Positions 1 through 6,511 of a stretch of 6,844 nt of DNA are shown here, in pieces; position 1 is the first letter of the stretch, and every line of letters starts with the position of its first letter. The translations under genes and the position numbers were made by a program. The notes under the pieces are model-generated. The model saw only the letters and a list, made by a program, of their open reading frames with translations. It did no database searches and had not been told where the DNA came from. Source of the DNA: Peptococcaceae bacterium UBA4997 (GTDB taxonomy: Bacteria > Bacillota > Dehalobacteriia > UBA4068 > UBA4997); contig DGYV01000057.1 in the NCBI GenBank assembly GCA_002398485.1, forward strand, positions 18,080-24,923, given 5' to 3'.

Positions 1-203
1 AAGCAGTTTCTGAAGGCAGTCATGAGTTTAAGGCAATAGCTATTGTTGGTGGTGAGGGTCTTGCTTATCCTTGTGGGATCTGCCGCCAAGTTATGGCGGA
101 ATTTTGCGGTGAGGATTTTTTGGTAATAGTTGCCCAAAAGCCCAACGAATACGAACTTTTAAGCCTGGGGCAGCTTTTGCCTAAGGCATTTAAGCTTAAA
201 TAG
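1..203 (+). CDS. cdd: Cytidine deaminase, 3' part (cut by left window edge)
   Basis: This is the C-terminal half of a cytidine deaminase, the cytosolic zinc enzyme that converts cytidine and deoxycytidine to uridine and deoxyuridine in pyrimidine salvage. The visible frame runs from the codon at position 3 to the TAG at 201-203, giving 66 residues. The family zinc motif PCGICRQ is encoded around 69-89, with the two zinc cysteines at 72-74 and 81-83. The preceding AVSEG and following MAEFC and LGQLLPKAF segments also match the family, whose members are about 130 residues long. The third zinc ligand and the catalytic Glu (Cys-Ala-Glu motif) lie upstream of the window. The reading frame is intact. 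The next gene starts 113 nt downstream and I see no clear terminator between them, so readthrough into it is possible. The assignment is confident; the full extent cannot be seen. Confidence 0.9.
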   Translation, partial: AVSEGSHEFKAIAIVGGEGLAYPCGICRQVMAEFCGEDFLVIVAQKPNEYELLSLGQLLPKAFKLK

Positions 204-300
204 AAACATTTGTATTATTTGAATTTTTGCGGGAAATTGAGGTATTAGATGCAAAGCCTTTTTTATAAAAATAATAGCTTCAGCTTAGTGGTACTGCATT

Positions 301-306
301 GGGAGG
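301..306 (+). promoter_or_regulatory. Ribosome binding site of the dihydrolipoyl dehydrogenase gene
   Basis: GGGAGG lies 10 nt before the ATG at 317. It is the only strong Shine-Dalgarno match nearby and supports this start, which places the FAD-binding GxGxxG motif at the usual distance from the N-terminus. Confidence 0.7.
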
Positions 307-316
307 TTTTTAGGTA

Positions 317-1708
317 ATGAAATATAATTTAACAGTAATAGGAGCAGGTCCGGGTGGATATATGGCGGCAATCAAGGCGGCTCAGCTTGGCTTAAAGGTT
401 GCGCTTATAGAAAAAGATCATGTTGGCGGCACTTGTTTGAACCGTGGTTGTATTTCCACCAAGGCTTTGCTGTATTCAGCTAACCTTTACCGTGAAGCCA
501 AAGCGTTTTCCGATATAGGTATAAATATTAAAGAATTAGCTTTTGATTTTAATAAAATGCATGAATATAAAAATGCTACCGTGTTAAAAGTGCGTGATGG
601 TGTAGAATTTTTGTTAAAGGCAAACAATATCCATATTTATAATGGTATGGCTGTATTGATGGCTGAAGATAGGGTAAAAGTAACAGGCAAAGCTGATTGT
701 GAAATTTTTACGGATAAAATTTTGATAGCTACGGGCTCAGTTCCTGTTTTACCTGATGTAAACGGTATAGAAAGTAATTGTGTTTTGACAAGTGATCAAA
801 TTTTGGAGGGTAGCCATAATTTTCCCAAACATATAACTATCATCGGCGGCGGTGTTATAGGTGTGGAGTTTGCCACCATCTATAACGCTCTTGATGCCGA
901 AGTTGCCATCATTGAAATAGCTGATAGCCTTATCCCAAGCATTGATAAAGAAATATCCAGGCATTTGACTATGATGCTTAAACGCCAGGGAGTCAAGCTT
1001 AATTTAAAGTCCTTTGTAACCCGAATTGAAAAAGGGGATAAGCTTAAATGTTATTTTAAGCACAAAGCTAAAGAGCATTGTATTGAAACAGATATGATTT
1101 TAACTGCTATAGGCAGGCGGCCGAATACAGATGGCCTTGGTTTAGCACAATTAGGCGTATATACAGAAAATGGTAAAATACTTGTGAATGAAAAATTTGC
1201 CACAAATATACCCAATATTTATGCCATAGGTGATGTATTGGGTGGTGTGCAACTGGCTCATTTGGCATCGGCACAGGCTATATATGCTGTGGAAGCAATA
1301 ACAGGAGTACAGTCTAGCATTGACCTTAATACTATTTCCAATTGTATTTATACAACGCCTGAAATTGCTACTGTAGGTATGAGTACGGAGGATGCGGAAA
1401 GAGCGGGTATTGAAATAATCACTGGCCGTTTTCCTATGAGCGCCAATGGCAAAGCCATGATCGAAAAACAGGAAATAGGTTTTGTTAAGGTGATATGTGA
1501 AAAAGAAACAGGAAGGCTTATTGGTGCCGCCATGCTTTGCCCCAGAGCAACCGATATGATAGGTGAGCTTTCTTTGGCAATAGCTAATGAAATGACTATT
1601 GATAAAATAGCCAATCTTATACATCCGCATCCAACCTTCAGTGAGGCAGTATTTGAGGCGGCCGAAAACGTTTATGGTGTCTCTGTACATTTATTACCCC
1701 AAAAATAG
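317..1708 (+). CDS. lpdA: Dihydrolipoyl dehydrogenase (E3 flavoprotein)
   Basis: This FAD- and NAD-dependent disulfide oxidoreductase reoxidises dihydrolipoamide on 2-oxoacid dehydrogenase complexes or the glycine cleavage H protein. At 463 residues it is full length for the family. Visible elements in order: FAD-binding GAGPGG (9-14) with Glu32 for the ribose; redox-active disulfide C40-x4-C45 in GGTCLNRGC; the ATG turn (138-140); NAD-binding GGGVIG (177-182) followed by Glu200, which indicates NAD rather than NADP; TAIGRRPN (263-270); the second FAD motif YAIGD (302-306); and the C-terminal interface pair His438/Glu443 in HPHPTFSE, which completes the active site across the dimer. There is no N-terminal lipoyl domain. 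One oddity is Ser47, where the family normally has Pro just after the second active-site cysteine (GCIPTK becomes GCISTK). No E1, E2 or gcv gene is adjacent, so its partner complex is encoded elsewhere. A mercuric-reductase-like relative is less likely: the extra cysteines of MerA are absent. Confidence 0.92.
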   Translation: MKYNLTVIGAGPGGYMAAIKAAQLGLKVALIEKDHVGGTCLNRGCISTKALLYSANLYREAKAFSDIGINIKELAFDFNKMHEYKNATVLKVRDGVEFLLKANNIHIYNGMAVLMAEDRVKVTGKADCEIFTDKILIATGSVPVLPDVNGIESNCVLTSDQILEGSHNFPKHITIIGGGVIGVEFATIYNALDAEVAIIEIADSLIPSIDKEISRHLTMMLKRQGVKLNLKSFVTRIEKGDKLKCYFKHKAKEHCIETDMILTAIGRRPNTDGLGLAQLGVYTENGKILVNEKFATNIPNIYAIGDVLGGVQLAHLASAQAIYAVEAITGVQSSIDLNTISNCIYTTPEIATVGMSTEDAERAGIEIITGRFPMSANGKAMIEKQEIGFVKVICEKETGRLIGAAMLCPRATDMIGELSLAIANEMTIDKIANLIHPHPTFSEAVFEAAENVYGVSVHLLPQK

Positions 1709-1716
1709 TTTAAGGC

Positions 1717-1734
1717 GGCTGAAGCAGCTTTTTT
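1717..1734 (+). terminator. Weak intrinsic terminator after lpdA
   Basis: GCTG (1718-1721) and CAGC (1725-1728) can pair around a 3-nt loop, with a possible extra G-U pair, directly followed by six T's (1729-1734). It begins nine bases after the lpdA stop. The stem is short, so termination is probably partial. The T-run and position favour the call; the stem length weakens it. Confidence 0.4.
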
Positions 1735-1762
1735 ATAATTATGAAGTAAAAAGAAAATAAGC

Positions 1763-1793
1763 TTAAGCCAAACTTATATAAAGGTGCTATAAT
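1763..1793 (+). promoter_or_regulatory. Extended -10 promoter for the deaminase and radical SAM genes
   Basis: A perfect TATAAT (1788-1793) is preceded by TGC at 1785-1787, the extended -10 element recognised by the housekeeping sigma factor. The best -35 candidate is a poor TTAAGC at 1763-1768 with a 19-nt spacer, which fits an extended -10 promoter that needs no good -35. Transcription would start near 1800, giving a leader of about 38 nt before the ATG at 1838. Confidence 0.6.
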
Positions 1794-1824
1794 ATAATAA
1801 ACAGCCTTTATTTTAAGCTAAATA

Positions 1825-1834
1825 AGGGGGTGAT
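1825..1834 (+). promoter_or_regulatory. Strong ribosome binding site of the deaminase gene
   Basis: AGGGGGTGAT matches the anti-Shine-Dalgarno end of 16S rRNA over most of its length (consensus AGGAGGTGAT) and sits just before the ATG at 1838. It settles the start and suggests strong translation. Confidence 0.75.
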
Positions 1835-1837
1835 TTT

Positions 1838-2299
1838 ATGAATACTTATATGCAAATGGCCATAGCCCAGGGTATGAAAAATATAGTTACAGGTGATGGT
1901 GGGCCTTTTGGTGCGGTAATAGTAAAAGATAACAATGTTGTTGGTATAGGCAGGAACATGGTTTTTGCCAATAATGACCCTACCTCTCATGCAGAAATAA
2001 TGGCAATTCGTGATGCCTGTAAAAATTTGGCTGCTTATGATCTTAGTGGCTGTGTGCTTTATGCATCCTGCCAACCATGTTATATGTGTATGGGAGCTAT
2101 ATTCTGGGCCAATATAAAAGAGGTTTATTACAGCACTACCAGTATAGAAGCCGCGCGTTTTGGCTGTAAAGGGCATCTTTTGGAACAAGAAGCCATTACA
2201 AATTTTATTTACAGCGGTATTAAAACTGAATGTATTGATAATGAACAAGGTATAGCTCTTTTGGCTACTTGGCAGAAAAAGCCTCATCAGATATATTAA
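1838..2299 (+). CDS. Zinc nucleobase/nucleoside deaminase, guanine deaminase-like
   Basis: This is a 153-residue member of the CMP/dCMP (cytidine) deaminase fold, closest by eye to the small bacterial guanine deaminases (GuaD, about 156 residues in Bacillus subtilis), which convert guanine to xanthine and ammonia. Visible signatures are GGPFGAVIVKD (21-31), NDPTSHAE (46-53) with zinc ligand His51 and proton-shuttle Glu53, and PCYMC (80-84) with zinc ligands Cys81 and Cys84. The chain ends in a tyrosine, as in GuaD, where the C-terminal Tyr reaches into the domain-swapped partner's active site. The Asp that GuaD uses after the zinc site appears to be replaced: the aligned stretch here is GCKGHLL (109-115). 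That leaves guanine specificity open. tRNA adenosine deaminase TadA is the main alternative, but the NDPTxHAE spacing and the C-terminal Tyr favour GuaD. The strong upstream promoter and the 57-nt gap to the next gene suggest a two-gene transcript. Confidence 0.75.
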   Translation: MNTYMQMAIAQGMKNIVTGDGGPFGAVIVKDNNVVGIGRNMVFANNDPTSHAEIMAIRDACKNLAAYDLSGCVLYASCQPCYMCMGAIFWANIKEVYYSTTSIEAARFGCKGHLLEQEAITNFIYSGIKTECIDNEQGIALLATWQKKPHQIY

Positions 2300-2344
2300 A
2301 AATTTTTTATTTAAATTTTAGCAGGGGTTAAGTTTATTTTATAT

Positions 2345-2350
2345 GAGGTG
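2345..2350 (+). promoter_or_regulatory. Ribosome binding site that fixes a TTG start
   Basis: GAGGTG lies 6 nt before the TTG at 2357. No in-frame ATG or GTG occurs before the iron-sulfur cysteine motif. The next in-frame TTG (2399) has no comparable Shine-Dalgarno sequence. The site therefore supports initiation at TTG 2357. Confidence 0.65.
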
Positions 2351-2356
2351 TTTTGA

Positions 2357-3571
2357 TTGAACCTTGAAACAAAAGAAGCTATTGTAAATAAAAGTAATTT
2401 GGAAGTTGAAAAAAATGATCTAAAAAAACTCTATTTGGAAATAACCAGCCATTGTAATTTGAACTGTACTATGTGTACAAGGAAGAATTGGCAGAATGAA
2501 GGCATTGGCCATATGTCTAAGGCTACTTTTTCCAAAGTGCTTAAGGATTTACCTAATCATCCTGAACTGAAAACGGTTTTTTTGGGCGGTATAGGCGAGC
2601 CTTTAACACATCCGGATTTAATAGAGATGATTACTGCCTTGTGTAAAAGGGATTTGCGTGTGGAAATGATAAGCAATGGTACTTTATTGACCAAAGAAAT
2701 GAGCGGCAAGCTAATAGACGCAGGCTTGAATATGCTTTGGGTATCGGTAGACGGTGCTTTTTCGGTTTGCTATGAGGATATAAGGCAGGGGGCTACCGCA
2801 AATAATCTTTATAAAAATTTAGAGGGCCTATGTGAAGCCAAAATAGAACGCGGTATATTTGATGTTCATATTTATGACCTGAATGAATATTTGGCGCGTG
2901 AAACTTTACAGTTGGGGCTTGCTTTTGTAGCTATGAAGAGAAATATCAAGGAATTGCCCAAACTGATACAGGAATCAAGAAAACTGGGTGTAAGAGAAAT
3001 AAAGGTAACTCATGTTATACCTTATACTAAAGAAATGGTAAATGAAGCACTTTATGACAGAACGGTCTTATTGAATCATGGCCAGCCCAGGGATCCCTTG
3101 GTTATGCATGTGGACTTACCTTTAATGGATTGGAATGAGGATACTACCAATGTTATGGCTGCTTTATATAACAGCCATGCTACTTTTAGTCATATGGATA
3201 TACCCATGCTGCGCAGGGAAAATTATTGCCGTTTTGTACAGGAAGGGCAAAGCTTTGTGCGCTGGGATGGCGAAATATGCCCCTGCATGGCACTTTTGCA
3301 TGATGGCAAAACCTACCTTAATAATGTGGAAAGACATATTACAGGAAAAAGCTTTGGAAATATAAATGATAATGACAAAAGCTTAAGCAAAATTTGGTAT
3401 GGTGAAGAATACAGTGAATTCAGAAAAAAAGTAAGGGATTTTGTATATTCTCCATGTGTTACTTGTGGTGAATGCACTTATTTGGAAGATAATCAGGAAG
3501 ATTGCTACGGTAATACTTTCCCTACTTGTGGGGGGTGCCTTTGGGCACAAGGTTTGGTGCAATGTCCTTAA
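2357..3571 (+). CDS. Radical SAM/SPASM maturase, probably tungsten-cofactor oxidoreductase type
   Basis: This 404-residue protein begins at a TTG codon. The radical SAM core occupies roughly residues 23-245: the [4Fe-4S] motif C33-x3-C37-x2-C40 (HCNLNCTMC), the SAM-binding GGIGEP (77-82), and ISNGTLL (105-111). The C-terminal region holds ten cysteines (291, 308, 310, 367, 370, 373, 383, 391, 394, 403). C291-x13-G305-x4-C310 fits the start of a SPASM domain, and the rest suffices for two auxiliary Fe-S clusters. The closing segment EDCYGNTFPTCGGCLWAQG is one I associate with radical SAM maturases encoded beside tungsten-dependent aldehyde:ferredoxin oxidoreductases (Cmo-like). This subfamily call rests on memory of the signature, not on a search. 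Such enzymes are cytosolic, oxygen-sensitive and thought to modify the pterin cofactor or the target oxidoreductase. No oxidoreductase, molybdopterin gene or small precursor peptide lies nearby. Radical SAM/SPASM membership is very secure; the tungsten role is an inference at about 0.55. Confidence 0.8.
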   Translation: MNLETKEAIVNKSNLEVEKNDLKKLYLEITSHCNLNCTMCTRKNWQNEGIGHMSKATFSKVLKDLPNHPELKTVFLGGIGEPLTHPDLIEMITALCKRDLRVEMISNGTLLTKEMSGKLIDAGLNMLWVSVDGAFSVCYEDIRQGATANNLYKNLEGLCEAKIERGIFDVHIYDLNEYLARETLQLGLAFVAMKRNIKELPKLIQESRKLGVREIKVTHVIPYTKEMVNEALYDRTVLLNHGQPRDPLVMHVDLPLMDWNEDTTNVMAALYNSHATFSHMDIPMLRRENYCRFVQEGQSFVRWDGEICPCMALLHDGKTYLNNVERHITGKSFGNINDNDKSLSKIWYGEEYSEFRKKVRDFVYSPCVTCGECTYLEDNQEDCYGNTFPTCGGCLWAQGLVQCP

Positions 3572-3587
3572 AAATCAATAAATATGA

Positions 3588-3601
3588 ACTATATACTATA
3601 T
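3588..3601 (+). repeat. Tandem 7-bp direct repeat upstream of the surface-protein promoter
   Basis: ACTATAT occurs twice head to tail (3588-3594 and 3595-3601), ending 21 nt before the -10 hexamer at 3623. It could be a protein-binding site near the -35 region, or chance in AT-rich DNA. Confidence 0.4.
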
Positions 3602-3619
3602 ATTGTTTAACATTTTTTG

Positions 3620-3628
3620 TGCTATAAT
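3620..3628 (+). promoter_or_regulatory. Extended -10 promoter for the repeat surface protein
   Basis: TGC followed by a perfect TATAAT (3623-3628). No good -35 is seen at the usual spacing; TTGTTT at 3603 is only 14 nt away. The ten bases GTGCTATAAT are identical to those at the promoter at 1784-1793. Transcription would start near 3635. Confidence 0.55.
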
Positions 3629-3634
3629 AATTAT

Positions 3635-3805
3635 ATAAATAGATAAAAAAGGGAAAAATTAAATTTTTAGGAAAAAATATGTAAAATAAACGAACTTTTT
3701 TTAAATTTATACAGTCTAAATATTAGTTTAGTATGCTCTTTAAAAAGGATCATAATTAAAAAGTATTGTAAGATGGAACAATAAAAATTAAGGTAGGTGT
3801 TGGCA
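3635..3805 (+). other. Long AT-rich 5' leader of the surface-protein gene
   Basis: If the promoter at 3620-3628 is used, the mRNA carries about 170 untranslated nucleotides. They contain only short AT-rich hairpins (for example CTAAA 3716-3720 with TTTAG 3727-3731) and a start-stop ATGTAA at 3679-3684. I recognise no known riboswitch, T-box or terminator in it. The rest of the intergenic gap (3572-3619) holds no gene I can support. Confidence 0.4.
3790..3799 (+). promoter_or_regulatory. Ribosome binding site that sets the surface-protein start
   Basis: AAGGTAGGTG ends 6 nt before the ATG at 3806. A frame-compatible GTG at 3797 lies inside this site, so the true start is almost certainly ATG 3806, three codons downstream of the longest open frame. 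Confidence 0.7.
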
Positions 3806-6478
3806 ATGAATTTAAAAAGCACCAAAATAGGCATTTTATTATTAATACTGGTTATGGTAATGCTTGTATTCAGTGGGGTAGCTTTTGCGGCAGATGCCGC
3901 AAATTTAACAAGTGTTAATCTAAGTGCCAATGGACAAACTAAAACTGTTACTTTTTCAGCTCCCGGTACAACTGAAACAGTTGAATTGAACCAATATTGG
4001 GGTACGGGCAGTATTAACGTTCAACCTATAGCTCCAACCGCTTCTACCATAACTGTAAGTGGTTATTTAGTTGCAAGTGGTTCTTCTATGGAGATTAGCA
4101 CAAATCCTATTGAGATAGTAGTTGATGGTGCAAATACATATACTATAAATATAGTAAGAGTAAATACTGATCTTAGCAGCGTTTTAGCAACGGTTACTAC
4201 AGGTGGTTCTGAAATAACTTTAACTAAAACAGGCAATACCTACAAGGGGATTGTTGCGGAAAATACAGGTGCTATTGATATTACCGCTACAACGGCTAGT
4301 TCGGATGCTACCATGTTTTGTGCTTATGGAACACCTACTGTTAGTGGTTCAAATACAATGACATGGAGTAATATCAATATAAACAGCCTTACCGCAGGTT
4401 CTTCAAATGCTTTTATTATTCAAGTAAGAAGCGATACTCAAAGTACTGATTATGAAGTAGAAATAACAAAACTATCAAGTACGGAGCTTGCTGATGCCAC
4501 TCTTTCCGCGTTGCGGGTAAAGGACGGTTCAACTTCAGGTACGGATTTACTAGGTAGCTTCAATAAAGATGTGCTTACTTATAATATGACGGCTTCTAAT
4601 GCCACAGCTTATATTTGTCCTACTGTTTCTTCAAGTGCGGCAAAAGTTACGGTAAATGGCAGTAATGTTAACAGTGGTGATTATAAAGCTGTAAGTCTTA
4701 ATACAAATGGTACTGCTACAAGTGTTCCTGTTGTGGTTACAGCAGGTGATGGTACTACCAAAACCTATACATTGAACATTACTTTAAGCAGTGCAAGCCT
4801 CACTGATTGTACTTTAAGCAGTGTTGTGGCAAGGTACAGCTCCAAAAACTATACTGCCACAGTAAGCAGCAGTACCTACACAATAAATGTACCTTATGGT
4901 GCTTCCAGTGTGAGTGTAACAGTAAATCCTAAAATTTCGGCTGCTACTTATTATGTAAGCAGCAGCAGTTCTACTCCAGCTGCATCCAGTACTTATTGGT
5001 CTACGGGTGTAACTGCTCTTAACCTTTCTTACGGAACTAATACATATTATATACACGTGAAAGCACAAAACGGTTATACTACTAACAGGTATACATTGTA
5101 TATAAAACGAGCCAACACAGATTCAGATGATGATACCTTAAGAGCTTTGGCGGTTCGCGGTACTACAAATTCTTCCACCAGTTCAGGTTCAACTTATAAC
5201 TTAATGCCTACTTTTGATAGGGATACCAATACTTATTATATAGCAGTGCCTAATTCCGTTAATTATGCAAGGATCACAGCTACAGCGGCCGATAGTAATG
5301 CTGTAATTACGGTAGATGGTACTACGGTAACAAGTGGTTCATTGTCTAACGCTGTAAGCTTATCCACAAGTACGAGCGGCAACACTATCCCTATTGTGGT
5401 TACTTCCCCCAGTGGTTCTTATAGTACTAAATATTATGTAAAAATTTACCGTTCCAGTAGATCAGGTGATACCAATACTTCAGCGAGGAAGCTGCTTGTG
5501 AGGGCAGGAACCAGTTCCAGCAGCTCTAAACAGAGCGTAGTTGGTTTTACTTCGGATTTTTCACCATCTACAACTTCATATAAAGTATCTGTTGATTATG
5601 ATCAAACCTATGCGGCTTTAAGATGGGATCAAGATGATAGCAACTCGATAGCTTTTTTGATAACTAAGGATGCTGCTTATAAGCTTTCCGATGGTTATTA
5701 CAGTAATTCAATAAAGCTTAGTTCAGGAGAAAATACTTGGACTGTTAGGGTATATGCATCTAACTATTCCAATTACAAGGATTATACGGTTAAAATCTAT
5801 CGTGGCGGTACTTCTAAAGATGCTTACTTAAAGAGTCTTTTCGTGTCTTTAGATAATGGTACGGCTAATTGGTCAAGCACTTTCAGTAAAACCAACACAA
5901 GCTATACTATTACCATACCTGCAGGAGCTACTTATGCTCGTATTACGCCAACCTTGAATTACACTTCTGCTAATATTAAGGTAAATGGCAGTACAGTGAA
6001 TAATAACACTACTTCAAGCAAAATATATTTTTCCTCAACTAAAACTGTTAAAGTTGTGGTAACCGCTGAAGATGGTTATACAACTCAAACCTATACACTT
6101 AATTTCAGACAAGCGGCTGTAGCCAAATACAATAAGATAGTTTTGCGTATTGGTAGTTCAAAGGCTGTTTTAGATGGTACTACTTCAAATATAAATGTTA
6201 CCCCATATTTATCCGGCAGTACTACTATGGTACCTATACGCTTTATTTCCGAAAGTATGGGCTATACTGTTGATTATAACAGCAAAACTAAGCTGATAAC
6301 TATAAGTAACGGAATTGTTTCATTTACTATGACTGTAGGTAAAACTATAGCTGGTCTTAATGTTACACCTATAATCAAAGGCAGCACTACCTATGTGCCT
6401 TTACGCTATGTTAATAATCAATTGGGTTTAAAAACGGATTGGAATAATACAAGTAAGGAAATTACAATTACACCTTAA
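3806..6478 (+). CDS. Secreted cadherin-like repeat protein with copper-amine-oxidase-N-like C-terminus
   Basis: This 890-residue exported protein starts with a Sec signal peptide: Lys4 and Lys7, a hydrophobic stretch 8-22, and a likely cleavage after Ala28 (VAFA-AD). The mature chain is built from about seven units of 85-110 residues resembling cadherin-like beta-sandwich domains: roughly 33-118, 122-224, 229-327, 333-435, 442-549, 556-666 and 672-769. The later units open with a pattern like LxxLxV, carry a central ITVDG/IKVNG strand, and close with GYTTxxYTLxIxR or a variant. Residues about 776-890 match the copper amine oxidase N-terminal (stalk-like) domain, with two half-repeats: TTMVPIRF (806-813) and TTYVPLRY (861-868), each followed by an aromatic/Asp-Asn-x-ITI strand. 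Despite its name this domain is not catalytic; in Bacillota it recurs in surface proteins. There is no LPXTG motif, SLH domain or C-terminal membrane anchor, so the protein may be secreted or held non-covalently. Composition is rich in Ser, Thr, Asn and Tyr. Its own promoter and the terminator after it suggest a single-gene transcript. Ligand and role are unknown. Confidence 0.82.
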   Translation: MNLKSTKIGILLLILVMVMLVFSGVAFAADAANLTSVNLSANGQTKTVTFSAPGTTETVELNQYWGTGSINVQPIAPTASTITVSGYLVASGSSMEISTNPIEIVVDGANTYTINIVRVNTDLSSVLATVTTGGSEITLTKTGNTYKGIVAENTGAIDITATTASSDATMFCAYGTPTVSGSNTMTWSNININSLTAGSSNAFIIQVRSDTQSTDYEVEITKLSSTELADATLSALRVKDGSTSGTDLLGSFNKDVLTYNMTASNATAYICPTVSSSAAKVTVNGSNVNSGDYKAVSLNTNGTATSVPVVVTAGDGTTKTYTLNITLSSASLTDCTLSSVVARYSSKNYTATVSSSTYTINVPYGASSVSVTVNPKISAATYYVSSSSSTPAASSTYWSTGVTALNLSYGTNTYYIHVKAQNGYTTNRYTLYIKRANTDSDDDTLRALAVRGTTNSSTSSGSTYNLMPTFDRDTNTYYIAVPNSVNYARITATAADSNAVITVDGTTVTSGSLSNAVSLSTSTSGNTIPIVVTSPSGSYSTKYYVKIYRSSRSGDTNTSARKLLVRAGTSSSSSKQSVVGFTSDFSPSTTSYKVSVDYDQTYAALRWDQDDSNSIAFLITKDAAYKLSDGYYSNSIKLSSGENTWTVRVYASNYSNYKDYTVKIYRGGTSKDAYLKSLFVSLDNGTANWSSTFSKTNTSYTITIPAGATYARITPTLNYTSANIKVNGSTVNNNTTSSKIYFSSTKTVKVVVTAEDGYTTQTYTLNFRQAAVAKYNKIVLRIGSSKAVLDGTTSNINVTPYLSGSTTMVPIRFISESMGYTVDYNSKTKLITISNGIVSFTMTVGKTIAGLNVTPIIKGSTTYVPLRYVNNQLGLKTDWNNTSKEITITP
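4781..4823 (+). repeat. 13-bp direct repeat at a domain junction
   Basis: ACTTTAAGCAGTG occurs at 4781-4793 and again at 4811-4823, in the same reading frame (both encode Thr-Leu-Ser-Ser). It spans the end of the third and the start of the fourth beta-sandwich unit of the surface protein and may be a trace of unit duplication. Confidence 0.55.
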
Positions 6479-6511
6479 AAAAATTTGTATTAATTATTGA
6501 CATAATTAACT

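Noticed and set aside
237..269. Possible promoter before lpdA (TTGAGG and TATAAA)
   Set aside because: The 21-nt spacer is too long for a standard promoter and no extended -10 is present; I could not support it.
1151..1690. Long minus-strand open frame (179 codons) inside lpdA
   Set aside because: Shadow of a well-supported gene: it lies antisense to conserved flavoenzyme motifs and has no recognisable protein family or start signal.
1808..2287. Minus-strand open frame (159 codons) opposite the deaminase
   Set aside because: Antisense shadow of the zinc deaminase; no domain recognised and no ribosome binding site.
3135..3365. Overlapping + strand frame inside the radical SAM gene
   Set aside because: Out-of-frame shadow; the radical SAM frame with its cysteine motifs is clearly the coding one.
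3584..3610. Eight-codon open frame after the radical SAM gene, considered as a peptide substrate
   Set aside because: No ribosome binding site, no cysteines or leader-like sequence, and it sits upstream of the predicted promoter; nothing supports a modified-peptide precursor.
3679..3684. ATG directly followed by TAA in the surface-gene leader, preceded by AGGA
   Set aside because: A start-stop element could act on ribosomes, but in such AT-rich DNA it is expected by chance and the spacing to AGGA is not informative.
6497..6502. TTGACA after the surface gene
   Set aside because: At standard spacing the -10 would fall inside the terminator stem, where no TATAAT-like sequence exists.
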